Of a stretch of 64,000 nt of DNA, positions 48,222-59,037 are shown one piece after another; positions within the stretch are counted from its first letter, which is position 1; every line of letters starts with the position of its first letter. Under the pieces are notes generated by a model. It saw only the letters and a list, made by a program, of their open reading frames with translations. It ran no database searches and was not told where the DNA came from. Location of the stretch: the NCBI RefSeq assembly GCF_000218685.1, contig NW_006763294.1, positions 62,001 to 126,000 of the forward strand, written 5' to 3'. A program made the position numbers and the translations under genes. This DNA comes from Serpula lacrymans var. lacrymans S7.9. Lineage: Eukaryota; Basidiomycota; Agaricomycetes; Boletales; Serpulaceae.

Positions 48222-49131
48222 CATGTCTTCGTTGATGAGCTCTTTCCTACCCCCGCTTTCCCTATTCAGACCATCATCTTCCTACACGGAGGAGATATTG
48301 TCGCTAAACGGTGGTACTACCGGCTTCAACCTAGCACAACAAGTGCTTCAATATTGGCTTCACCCTTGGGCAGGAAGCGGCTGGCTATCAAAGATGAGTT
48401 AGCAAAAATGCTTGTCGAAGCCAACTGCATGTATTGGGGGTGTAGTTTGATGAAAATAGTTTATCAATTCATCAGCAATTCTAACCGCAAAGAAGGTCCC
48501 ACCGAACTCCCGCCTCCCACAGTACCTCGCTTGCGTATGGTCCATTCTGCCATTGCTGTGCCAGTTGTGCCAAGTCTGAAAAGTGCAGTGTACCTGCTGG
48601 AGGAGCGAATTGAGGCTGACTTTGTGAAGTATATCAATAACAATAGCGCCTCACCTTGACCTGGCTTGAATGACGAGCAGAAGTTGATCGCCGAGTTTCT
48701 TTGTTTTGCGCAACATGTCCAGTACCATCTCTCACATGGTTTGGCTTTCTTGTCTGATTTTCAAGGTAGTTCTTTTTCTCTTATGTCCTAATTGCACAAC
48801 TTACTGAATTGTCGACTCCTTTTGCAGGTGCCGGTTTTCTGTTGACTGATTGCCAGGTGATCACAGCAAGGTAGGTTTCATTCTGAGTCATTTTGCCTAC
48901 CGGCTCATTGTATGTCTTAGGATTTATGCCACTTGTTTTGGTGAAGGCAATTGGACGGAAACTCTGTATAATTTCCCTTATCTTCACTGCTGCAACACTT
49001 ACTGTGCTTACTACAACCTTGGTCCCATTGTCGAGACTCGAGGTCATTGTCCTCAGTTGGCATCTTCAAAGTCAAACATACCGGACAAAGGTGATGATAC
49101 GAACATCCAGAGCACTCGTCGCGAGTGTTGA
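48222..49131 (+). pseudogene. alpha-type protein kinase-like gene, 3' part, broken
   Basis: Matches the C-terminal part of fungal MHCK/EF2-kinase-like (alpha-kinase) proteins: FNLAQQVLQYWLHPWAGSGW LSKM, then after a frameshift (about 48393) DELAKMLVEANCMYWGCS; RMVHSAIAVPVVPSLK; VYLLEERIEADFVKYINN; then a TGA at 48657-48659 and, in frame, GLNDEQKLIAEFLCFAQHVQ and FLSDFQ, GAGFLLTDCQVITA after an intron. The last exon has GEGNWTETLYNFPYLHCCN with TYC, the zinc-binding end of the kinase fold, and stops at 49131. The N-terminal lobe is not visible. Confidence 0.62.
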
Positions 49132-50101
49132 GTGTTGCTTTTATGTCGTTTTATTTCACTTTGTTGTAGTCTCCCACTCATCACTCCGTATATGTTTTTT
49201 GAACTTGTCTTATACTCTCTCAATGGCGATCTCTGTAACGCATCACAGTATATTGTAATTACATGGACATTAAAGTTTGATTTATGGTTAAGGTACACAT
49301 TTTTCGATCAGACCCATCGGGATTTTAAAAAAATTGTTGCCGCGATACGGCAGTTCCGAAACTCGAAGTGTAACCATTCATCCACCATAGTACCGTATTA
49401 CCTACAAGCCTGTGTCATTTCTTATTTCACAAACCTGGCATGGCTATATCAAGGCCATCTTCCTTCTCAGACTATAATCTGTCAACTTGCGGAATGGAAC
49501 GAACCACTTGTGCGCTGCGTAGTCAGCGAGGCACAAGGGGGAAGACCTGGAATATCGATGTTGCTGGCATAGGTCAGCTGCAACACGTTATCTGGGCGCG
49601 ATCCACAAAATCAAATCTACGAAATAGGAGGAACAAATGGAAGTATCGAATGTGAAATCTGGCAGGACGTATGGAAGGCGGAAACATTGTCATGATATAT
49701 CACATCGGTAATTTTATAGTACCGGGAGGATTTGCAAGATCTGCTAACGCCAGCGTCACTGTGTTATTTCGATACGAAGGAACGTGCAGGATTCATCCTC
49801 AGCCTCAGGAAAATTCTTGGAAAGATCGAGTCATGTGGATAGCACTAAGACCGCCCATAGGTTGATGTTCTGAGGAAGTGAAAATAATAATTTGGAGTAC
49901 CTAACTCCAAAAAAAGGCCTAACAGGATGCATAGACACTACCAAATGACGAAACACCCGCACCGTTGCATTGCACCGTGACTTCACTGATATATAAGTAC
50001 TCTGACTTACTCTCATTCTAACCCTCAGTATTCCTCACATTGAATAATGTACGTGTCTGTCTTACACTTGATACTTAAACTAATTTTTGACTCAGTTCAT
50101 C
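49132..50101. other. intergenic, upstream of repeat protein
   Basis: About 970 bp. Several medium frames (for example 49132-49572) but no domain I can name. Near the end it holds a TATATAAG (49990-49997) and a probable 5' UTR intron (GTACGT at 50049 to CAG at 50094). Confidence 0.45.
49990..49997 (+). promoter_or_regulatory. TATA-like box of the repeat protein gene
   Basis: TATATAAG about 110 nt before the ATG at 50102 and about 50 nt before a likely 5' UTR intron. Inferred. Confidence 0.45.
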
Positions 50102-51214
50102 ATGTCTAACCCGTCGACGTTCACCCCAGTTTACCAGTCGGGTAGTGGCATTGGAGGCTTCAACCTACTCTCCCCCGCAGATATATCATTCGCCTTCGAT
50201 TATGACCACTCGGGCAGGCTTGACCATATTGTCCTCTATCAACCCGGGGCTGGTACTATCTGGATTTTGAAGCGCGATGGCGCTATATTCAGCGCAGTAT
50301 ATGCGCAAGGTGCGCCGGGCAACGGCATCGGTGGTTATGACCTAGCATCCACTGCAGACCGCGTCTTCGCATTTGACTATGACCACAGCGGCAAACTTGA
50401 TCACCTCGTCCTTTATCGTCCCAGCACAGGCATCGTCTGGATTTTGAAAAATGACAAAGGAGTCTTCAGTCCAGTTTTTCAGTCGAACACCGGGATTGGA
50501 GGGTTCAACCTTCTATCACCTGATGACAGAGCCCTCGCCTTTGACTATGATCATTCGGGCAAGCTTGATCATCTTCTTTTCTATCAACCCGGTGCTGGAA
50601 CCGCCTGGATTTTGAAGAACGTTAAGGGGGTGTTCAGTGCGGTCTATGCACAAGGTGCACCTGGTAATGGCATTGGTGGTTACGATTTGGGTTCGACTGC
50701 CGATCGCATCATTGCATTCGACTATGAACACTGCGAAAAACTTGATCATCTTGTCCTCTATCGCCCCAACACCGGCATCGTATGGATTCTGAAAAACGAT
50801 AAAGGAACTTTCAGTCCTGTGTATTCATCTAACTCTGGGATTGGAGGATTCAATTTGCTATCACCCAATGACCATGCCTTCGCTTTTGACTACAACAAGG
50901 ATCACAAGCTTGACCACCTTACCTTCTACCAGCCTGGTGCAGGTACCATCTGGATTTTGAAAAACGACAAAGGAGTTTTCAGTCCAGTCTACGCTCAAGG
51001 TGCACCGGGTGTGGGTATTGGCGGATATGATTTGGCTTCCACTGCAGACCGTGTCTATGCATATGATTATGGTGATGCGGAGCCAGGTTCCAAATCAGGA
51101 AAAGATGATGGCAAGAAGCATCACGGGGGAAACGATCATCTGGTTCTCTACCGTCCCAACACTGGTATCATATGGATCTTGAAGAACGACAACCCTCGTG
51201 ACAATCGAAAGTAA
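50102..51214 (+). CDS. six-repeat beta-propeller-like protein (lectin-like candidate)
   Basis: 370 residues, no intron in the coding part. Six repeats of about 50-60 residues alternate between two types, GIGGFNLLSPADxxFAFDYD and GIGGYDLASTADRVFAFDYD, each with DHSGKLDHLVLYxPxxG and IWILKN. The pattern D-Y-D-H-S-G-x-L-D-H resembles FG-GAP/VCBS-type calcium loops of propeller proteins. The sixth repeat has a Gly/Lys/Asp/His-rich insertion in that loop. There is no signal peptide. Repeats in pairs suggest three rounds of duplication of a two-blade unit. Similar repeats occur in bacterial and fungal proteins in my recollection; ligand and function are unknown. The ATG at 50102 is chosen; the frame upstream has only a TTG. 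Confidence 0.8.
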   Translation: MSNPSTFTPVYQSGSGIGGFNLLSPADISFAFDYDHSGRLDHIVLYQPGAGTIWILKRDGAIFSAVYAQGAPGNGIGGYDLASTADRVFAFDYDHSGKLDHLVLYRPSTGIVWILKNDKGVFSPVFQSNTGIGGFNLLSPDDRALAFDYDHSGKLDHLLFYQPGAGTAWILKNVKGVFSAVYAQGAPGNGIGGYDLGSTADRIIAFDYEHCEKLDHLVLYRPNTGIVWILKNDKGTFSPVYSSNSGIGGFNLLSPNDHAFAFDYNKDHKLDHLTFYQPGAGTIWILKNDKGVFSPVYAQGAPGVGIGGYDLASTADRVYAYDYGDAEPGSKSGKDDGKKHHGGNDHLVLYRPNTGIIWILKNDNPRDNRK

Positions 51215-51748
51215 GGAGTTCAGGGGCAGTGCGCGATGAGGAGTTGTCGTCTTGTTTTTCCTCATTAACAACTCGAATCCATTCATCCATCCATGGTCAC
51301 TTTCATCGCCCCCTCGTCGATATCTTCTTGACTTTCTACATAACCCTTTGAATATAGGAATTAGTGGAGTTGTTTCTTTTATCTGTACGTGTATAACTCT
51401 TGGTTCTGTGGCTGCTTTACACCTGAATTTGCTTTGATGTCTGTATATATCTGTACCGTCCTGATCTGTTCTTATATTATATGGAGTTCAACTTTCTGAG
51501 CCTGGACATGAATTCTTTGAGGTTTAAACTGATGCTGTACAGACAGTAACGTGGAGGTTCAAGGCTCTGTTCAATGTTCGCTATTATTTTTGTGTTCCTC
51601 GTTTGTCAAGTATTCTCTAAATTCAGTGAATCAAGTCCGTAACGTAGCGCTACTAACGATGTCGGGCTCAACTTGTTAAGTCACATTATAATTCCTTTTA
51701 TCTGAATCTAGAACCCGACCGCTTTGTTCAAGTTGATTTTCCTATAAC
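51215..51748. other. intergenic, convergent 3' ends
   Basis: About 530 bp between the repeat protein and family copy 3. No supported feature. Confidence 0.5.
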
Positions 51749-52542
51749 CTAGATCTTCCAATTTCTCCTGTGCTCGCTCCCAGAAACTTCGTGCAGGTCG
51801 CTGTACGTACTCGTCTTCTGCTGGACTATCTCCCACATTTTGTTACGAATAGCCAATCTTCTTTCATCAGCGAAATCAGCTGTGCAAAGCATCTGAGAGA
51901 TGACAGACACATCGTTCCTCTTCAGCTCGTTAAGCTTGGGCGCCGATGTGATAACAGTTATTGCTACCAAGTTGGTCGCGATTTCTGATATCTTCTTTGA
52001 AGTGAACTGGTAGGCAAAGAAATTGACATCCATCCTCGATATACCCGATCTACCAACGGATATGACATATGTGGAAGTCGATGATTGATTCGCTACAAAA
52101 TTTCCAAATAGGCGATCCATTGCGATGCCCATGATCTTTGTGACTCCTGGGATCTTGTACGTATGGAATAAGCAGCCCGCATATCAAAGATTGTCCCAAA
52201 AAACGATACATACTATGTCTGCACATACACGATCATCAAATTCATCTGTAAATTACGGTGCCCGTAAGTAATTAATGGTGCAAAACACAATGAACACGGG
52301 GCTTCACCTGATATAAAGGTACTAATAGCAGTTGAATCGTTCGAAACCCCAGTCCTGATGAACCAATCCTTGCGAAATACTTTGTCAATATGGATAGTCT
52401 TGGAACTATGGTCAGATTGTATCCTCTCTTCAAAGCTCTCTCGATGATCATTGTGAAGGGAAACGAAACTGTAAAAGATATCGCGGGTTAATCGCTCTTT
52501 ATTGACATCATCTAATGACTCGAATGACAATAAGTTGCCCAT
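51749..52542 (-). CDS. unrecognised family, copy 3 (223 residues)
   Basis: Third member of the family at 25186 and 27388. Exons are 52542-52308, 52245-52214 (32 nt) and 52153-51749; the sum is 672 nt. It starts MGNLLSFESLDDVNKERL, has TIHIDKVFRKDWFIRTGVS, then IPGVTKIMGIAMDRLFGN, NQSSTSTYVISVGRSGISRM and FFAYQFTSKKISEIATNLVA. The C-terminus is shorter and ends NWKI. Intron phases equal those of the other copies. The TATA-like box is at 52593-52599 (minus). Function unknown. Confidence 0.8.
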
Positions 52543-53299
52543 GATGGTAATGGTGAACTCCAGAATACGAGGATAACAGTAATCAACGGCACATTTATAT
52601 CGGATTGGGGGCCACCTTTGTGTGAACGATCATCGATCATTATCTGAGCTGAATGACCACAGATGACGGATGCGAACAATTGTAAGTACGTCGGATAAGC
52701 TAAATTTTTCAGATGAACGGAGCTCGAAGTAAATTATAAGCCGTTCGAAATGAAAAACAGCCCAATGGAGAATTTCTTCTAGTAAATGGTCACTGGGTGC
52801 AAAAAGAAGTTACTTCATTGTACTGATGGCTTCCACCGAACCTGGGTTATTCCTCTAGCGGAAACACAAATATCCTGGCTTTTGAAATGCATCAAGGAAT
52901 CCCGCTCATCCCCACATAGGCAGATTACTTCAAGTTACGATAAAAAACAAGCGCAAGAACAAAAGATGCACTTCGAACAGATACAGTTGAAGCTGGCCTA
53001 GAAGACTCTTCACCTAAACAAGCAGTCATCGATTCGACTGGATAAGAAACGATGCGCCCCCTTTAAGATTAGCGTTTCAGCTTGTAGCTTGAAGCTTGGA
53101 CCACATGGTTTCCCCATCGACGCCTTTGAGCGAGTTTTATAGAAAAGTCGATCATTTCATTGGATATACCCCGCCTCTCAGCGCATCCGTACATCGACGT
53201 CACAGTATAAAAAACGAAACCTAGCTTAAAATGTGTTGTAACGTGCTATATAAACGCTAATGGTTGCACAGAAAGACCATGTCCATACCTTGTACACGC
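52543..53299. other. intergenic
   Basis: About 750 bp. It holds the promoter of family copy 3 (TATAAAT at 52593-52599, minus) and the 3' end of the DUF6533 gene. A 71-codon frame (52786-53001) is not supported. Confidence 0.45.
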
Positions 53300-54984
53300 C
53301 TAAACTATCGGTATAGCATTCGCTCTGGATTCACATCCAAAAGACTCGTTACGATGACATTGATGGATGGTGTGGGTGAATTGTAGCGATTGAGACGGAG
53401 GGTTCAAAGTTCTAGCAGCGTTTGAGTTGGCGGCACGGAGATGGAGAATAATTCTGCATGACAGAACACTATGCATGGTATAATACACTCTGTAGAAAAA
53501 TATTATCAAAACAGACAGGTTAAAGCGTGTACCAATGTGCTAGAATCACGTACATGTCCAGCATAGGTTTCAAGCCCGGCTGGGGATGTAACATTTTGAG
53601 TGCCCTACCGGTAAATGGGAGCAGAAAATGACATACAGGGAAAGTTGCAAACGCGACAACATTAGCAACAGACAAAGCTGGATGCAAGAGACAAGGTATC
53701 AGCTTTTAACAGGAATTAGTGCACGTGCGAGTTTTACCCAATATACACAGATAAAAGCCAATACCATCTCTGTACAGAGTCTGCAATATTGGATTAGTGG
53801 TGTGGCGGTGATACACATTTATCCGGTACAAAAGTAGGGTTAAGAGCACTGTGGACTCGGTGAGATATATGAAACGACTTCAAGGACAAAATTGATGCTT
53901 ACCGGTCTCGTGAAATATGACGCATGATATAATAATTAGCGCATATATGACACTGTCCGGACGCGTCATAGGATTACATCCTAATAGCTCTTGTTCTGGG
54001 ACAACTACTCTCGGATTCATAACTGATCAAGAGAAAGTCAAGGGTGGGGACTCACAAACGAGGGAGTGCACATAAATGAAGGTCGATACGAGCATGGTCA
54101 CAATAATGACCTGATATTGAGTTGTCATTAAATATCCAAGTGAAGTTGCTGGAACCGAACCATATATAGACACACCAGACAACGACAAGACTTTTTGCTG
54201 CCAGACCATATTGCAATCGTCCGTAGAACAAGGATTCCTGGAGTGACTCGAAGATAACCATCATATTTGCGAGGTAAACATGCAGAAGGAACTTACCTTC
54301 TGCTATCGCAACACTGGTTACGCCGAATACTGTGTAGAAATGATAAGCATAAATGACAAGTTTTCATAGATAAAGAAGAGGAAATCTACCTGCACTGGCC
54401 AAATTAATCTTCTTGCATGTCTGAGTACCACGATCAGATTTAGACACAAGAAATGACAATTGCACGCACATTGCTGGGTATATCGGAGCCAAGAGTCACT
54501 TGGAGAGTGTCAGCTATAAGCCGGCTCTCAGGTATTACCCACGCACGAATCAAGATTGGAATGGTTGCAACGAACATGTTGTAACGCGAAAAAAGGAAAA
54601 GGAATTTGACAGGGCTCCACCTTGATTTCCAAATCAGCTGAACCTGGTATGATATATAAACAAGGAGACAATGACAAATTAATAAGTAGCACGTTACTTC
54701 TTCTTCAAATGTATTGAAGTATTCTAGGAGCTACAGCGCAGACATTGAGCTGGGAGTATACATGTCCGCTAGTTGAATCACACACCAAAACTGGTAAACA
54801 AGCGACTGCGAAATCGCTGTTATTGGTCGGTGTAGGACCAATGTCTTTGCAAACGCACCATATACATACTGGGCAATCGGTATGTTATTTGATCAATTCA
54901 AAATGATCAACTTAGCATGCTTACCTTGACCGATTGCAGTTGAAAGGCCAAGGAGCTTGCAGGACTCGCTGAAAAGGATGACAT
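53300..54984 (-). CDS. DUF6533 seven-helix membrane protein, copy A (possibly impaired)
   Basis: Multi-exon membrane protein of the Agaricomycete DUF6533 family. It starts MSSFSASPASSLAFQLQSVK (54984) and includes LIWKSRWSPVKFLFLFSRYN followed by MFVATIPILI, the domain hallmark. The end reads RIILHLRAANSNAARTLNPP and IPIV with stop 53300. About eight exons, each with one or two hydrophobic helices. It is the tandem partner of copy B (57292-59037), with matching introns. The second exon region (about 54800-54880) lacks the clear SITTYLGM stretch seen in B, so this copy may be misread by me or slightly damaged. Function unknown; receptor-like topology is inferred. Confidence 0.6.
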
Positions 54985-56517
54985 GGCGAGTCACGAGAGT
55001 TGCTGTTGATACGCTCACTTATACCCTGCCTAGACCCTGTATGAGCAGATGTCTTTCTTGTGTGTGAGCCAAAACTGATGATCAGGAGAGGCAAAGCACC
55101 ACAGCAATGGGCGCGTGACCAATGTCCTAATCACAGCTCGAGTCTCCAGCTCGCGGGAGGCTGATTACACTGTCAATTGAGGGTGAGGTCTGGGGAACTG
55201 AACTGACCTATTTTTATGGTGCTGAGACCATTGTAAAGACGCGTAAGACGTTAGAGAATCGACGAGCAAGTGCCACAGAGCGCCAATCCCAATCCCTAGA
55301 CACGAGAACCAAAAACTTCTATCTCTTCTGCTTTCCTAAAAGGGCGTCGACTTGAAATAGTACTTACCATTATCAGTTTAGCCCTGAGATGCATATTAAT
55401 GGTATTGGGTAAGAAGCCTTGCGTGTAGTTTGGAAAATCAATTGAGGGTTCTAATGCTTATGAAAGTGGTCGGATGTAGGCAAACTCGAATGTGAATTCT
55501 GTCCTCGAACTCAGAATTGACTTCTGGCCTGAAATAGCTAGCAGATATTTTGCTACAGAACATTCTGTGATAGTGGTGCCATGCCATTGAGAGCACCAGT
55601 TTAACATACCTTTCTGAGTTAAGAGAAACAGCACCTTCGTATGTTGAGTTCAAGTTGACATTATGCAAAGGCCGCTACTGGTAAAAGCAACGGTAGGCCG
55701 CGGAGTCCAATTCGACTCTGGTACAGAATTTTTGCAAGCGCTCTGTGGCTGGTTCATATCACCATCATGTCTTCCAGCGTCGTCTTCATTTTTGAACAAT
55801 GCACCCCCGGAAAGGTCATTGAACGACGATTCAGGAGTCCCAAAGCGCGGGAACACCACCATATGGCGCGACAGAACATCTCACTCACCCCAACCTCTCC
55901 ACACTCCATTCTCGCGCCAGCATGATGTGGACACAACTGAGATAGGCTCTCTTGCGCACGTGAACTCGGTTTGGGAGTGGAGTTTTGTCGACGACAAGTG
56001 GTCACGGAAAACAACACTTCTGGTTTGATTGTCCGCTCGAGGACAACAAATGGATGACTGACTAGAAGTTCAGAACGAACAACAGATGGACGGGTGAGGG
56101 TGTAAGGTAGGCTTATTCTCATTGGCTCCCCGCGATCGTGATGTCAGATCATCATTCCTCTTAGCATTCCATTCATTCCTTGCACTAACGAATAAGCCAG
56201 CATAATTCACTGCCTTAAACACTAACTCGCAATTCCCCCTTTTATCTATACACACTAGTCTGGAATCTATTCCGTCAGATTCGAGTGTTTGCAGCTCACG
56301 GTTCACTTCCAAGGTCTAAGGAAACGAACGACGTCAAGGCCTTATCCCATTTTCTGCCAAGCCATCAAGAAGGTCATTATTATTCCACTGTGCAACTATC
56401 CAACGAGCCATACTTCCCATATAGCAACAATCTACTTTTCCCTGCATCCGAACACTGTAGGCCATTCACCAAAGACCTGCTTGGAGCCAAAACTCCTACT
56501 TGTCGTCTGCCAGAACA
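54985..56517. other. intergenic, upstream of copy A and of the secreted protein gene
   Basis: About 1.5 kb. The first 400 bp still resembles the region upstream of copy B (59040-59535), so it is part of the duplication. Frames at 55650-56122 on both strands have no supported family. Confidence 0.45.
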
Positions 56518-56796
56518 ATGCAGCTTTTTGCCCTTTTCCTAGCCTTGGCTGTGTCATCAGTCTCGTCCCGCCGGTCAATACTTACCGATCAGACATGTTA
56601 TTGTGACACGGAAAAGCTTTTGGATTACACCAGGACCAAACATTGTTGTAAGCAACTTGGAGGAGATTACTATACTCATATTAAGACCTATTCATGTGTG
56701 CCGGATGGTGATCACGCGAACTGGTTTGGAGGGTGTTGCGGTCAGCATGGTTATGCAGCAAACTGTTATATTGATAATTTAACGAATCCGGAGTAG
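56518..56796 (+). CDS. small secreted cysteine-rich protein (92 residues)
   Basis: Single-exon gene. MQLFALFLALAVSSVSS is a good signal peptide; the mature part has eight cysteines in the order C-x-C, CC, C, CC, C, with TCYCDTEKLLDYTRTKHCC, SCVPDGDHANWFGGCC and NCYIDNL. It is not a hydrophobin (wrong spacing). Such proteins are often effectors or surface proteins in fungi, but no role can be assigned. The ATG at 56518 is chosen because it opens the signal peptide. It lies between the two DUF6533 copies on the opposite strand. A decayed relative is at about 60730-60985. Confidence 0.72.
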   Translation: MQLFALFLALAVSSVSSRRSILTDQTCYCDTEKLLDYTRTKHCCKQLGGDYYTHIKTYSCVPDGDHANWFGGCCGQHGYAANCYIDNLTNPE

Positions 56797-57291
56797 AATG
56801 ATGATGAAGACGGTTACATAGTCTGAGACCTTGTGATGGGCCTGTCTATCCTATCCTTACATTCCTTACCATCCAAGAGATTAATATAATCCTTTTACTC
56901 TCCTTACGATGCAAACCTGTCAGTGTTCGCTTGCGACCACTTGAGCTTCATTATTTTATTTGTGGCGCAAAGATGAGAAGTGGTACCTCTATGTCAAGTA
57001 AATCCACAGTCTAATAGGCAAGAAACCTTTAGTCAGAATGCAAGAGTGTGGAGGGATAATGCTTTACCTTTGTCCAGATCTCACAATCTTTGATCAAACG
57101 CCTGTTTTAGTATATCAGGCGATACATGCCATCTTTCTGACGGACTAAATATGCTCATTAAAATTCAATTTGATTCATTTATTCGTTTTAGAATTGATGT
57201 TGTATATATTTTATGACTATCAGGCACTTGGCTCAACACTGATATGATTTCACAGAAAGACCACATCCATACCTTGTATTCCTCTAAACGC
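56797..57291. other. intergenic
   Basis: About 500 bp between convergent genes, no supported feature. Confidence 0.5.
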
Positions 57292-59037
57292 CTAAACCAT
57301 TGGTATATCCCCCGTTCTCGACTCACATCTAAATGCCTCAATACGATGGCATTGACGGACGACGCGGGCAAATTGTAGCGATTGAGATGGAGGATTCAAT
57401 GTCCTAGTGACAGCGTCGACATTGACAGCACGAAGGTGGAGAATAATTCGGCATGATAGAACGCTATGCACGGTATAATACACTCTAGTGGAGAGTCACG
57501 GCATGGTCAAAGTATGTAAGCGATCGTGCATGATAATGGGCTGAAATCACGTACACGTCCAGTACAGGTTTCAAGCCAGCCTGGAAGTGGAAGAGTTTTG
57601 AGTGTGTGTTTTTTTATCAGCATGTGAGAGCATAAACATAAAGAGACGTACAGGGAAAGTCGCAAACGCAATAACATTGGCAATAGATAAAGCTAAATGC
57701 AAGGCGTTCAAGAGAAACAAAATGTATGAGCATGTTTGAGAGGTGTCAGTGCACGTCAGTTTACCTAACATACATAGGTAAAAACCAATCCCATCGGTAT
57801 ACAGAGTTCGCAACAGTGGGTTGGTGGTGTGGCGGAAGAGTGTGATTATCCGGTATACAAGTAGAGTTAAAATAACTACGGACGCCCCAATGAGTAGTGT
57901 GGATATGCTCAAGGACAAATTGAACGCTCACTGGTTTCATGAAATATTACATATGATACAATGACTAGAGCGTACGCAATACTGTCTGGATGCGTTACGG
58001 GATTGCATCCCAGTAGTCCTGGTTCTGAGACAACTATATTCGGGCTTCATGGCTGAACGATATGGAATAAAATAGCGGAGACTCACATTCGAGGGAGTTC
58101 ACATAGATGAAGGTAGATACTAGCATGGAGATAATAACAGCCTAAATTCAAGTCGTTGTTAGACACTGGAAAGGCGGAGCTGAAGCACTACAGCCAGACC
58201 AGATATAGAGACACTAGGCAATAACGAAATGTTTTGCAGCTAGGCCAGATTGCAATTGTCCGAAGAAGAAGTATCGCTGGAAGGACCAAAAGATAAATAA
58301 GTGTTATATTATCAATGAAATCCAGATGAACTGTTTACCTTCTGCTACAACGATACTAGTTACGCCGAGGACTGTGCAGAAAGCGTGGGCATAAAGAGCA
58401 AGATGAGAAAAGGAGGATCTACCTGCACTAGCTAGATTTATCTGCTTGCATTTCTGGAATCAGAATTTGGATCAGGATAGATAAGGACGGATAAAGTACA
58501 CGCACAGTACTAGGTATAGCGGGGCCAACGGTCACTTTGAGAACATCATTTAAATAGTTAAACGTAGAGATTCAGATAACATTCACTTACGTATCAAAGT
58601 TGGGATGGATGCAGCAAACATGTTGTACCGAGAGCAAAGGAACAGGACTTTGGCAAGGCTCCATCTTGATCTCCAAATCAGCTTAACCTGACACGACACC
58701 TTTAGTGAAAGCAGACAGCGACAACCAGAAAAATTAACAAAATACCTCTTCTTCAAACGTGTTACAATATTCCAGGGCCTACAGCGAGACATTAATCCAG
58801 GAGTCACGTTAACATTGTTGGTCAGGTGCACTACATACCAAAACTGGCAAACAAGCGACTGCAATCATGCCAAGGTAAGTTGTTATTGATCCTGGACTTT
58901 AAATTATGATCGTTGCAAACTCACCATATATGTACTGAGCGTGATTTCGATCAGTTAATCCACCAAGCTAATAACCAAGAGGATGGGCTTACTTTGACTG
59001 ATTGAAGTTGATAGGCCTCAGAAATTGAGGAGCTCAT
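57292..59037 (-). CDS. DUF6533 seven-helix membrane protein, copy B
   Basis: Starts MSSSISEAYQLQSVK at 59037, then short exons giving SITTYLGMIAVACLPVL, ALEYCNTFEEEV and KLIWRSRWSLAKVLFLCSRY with NMFAASIPTLI: the DUF6533 pattern of two N-terminal helices with a charged E-x-x-x-I/L-I-W. Later exons give TVGPAIPST, LLVYRIITLFRHTTNPLLRT, LYTDGIGFYLC, ANVIAFATFP and RIILHLRAVNVDAVTRTLNP, with the stop at 57292. All introns are short. Tandem duplicate of copy A. Role unknown; the family is large in mushrooms and receptor-like. Confidence 0.72.

Noticed and set aside
49132..49865. Series of frames before the repeat protein gene, one resembling a small lectin repeat
   Set aside because: Frames shift repeatedly without splice sites and no motif is firm enough to name.
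55650..56122. Overlapping frames on both strands (121 and 122 codons)
   Set aside because: Each is a shadow of the other, with no signal peptide, domain or splice evidence.
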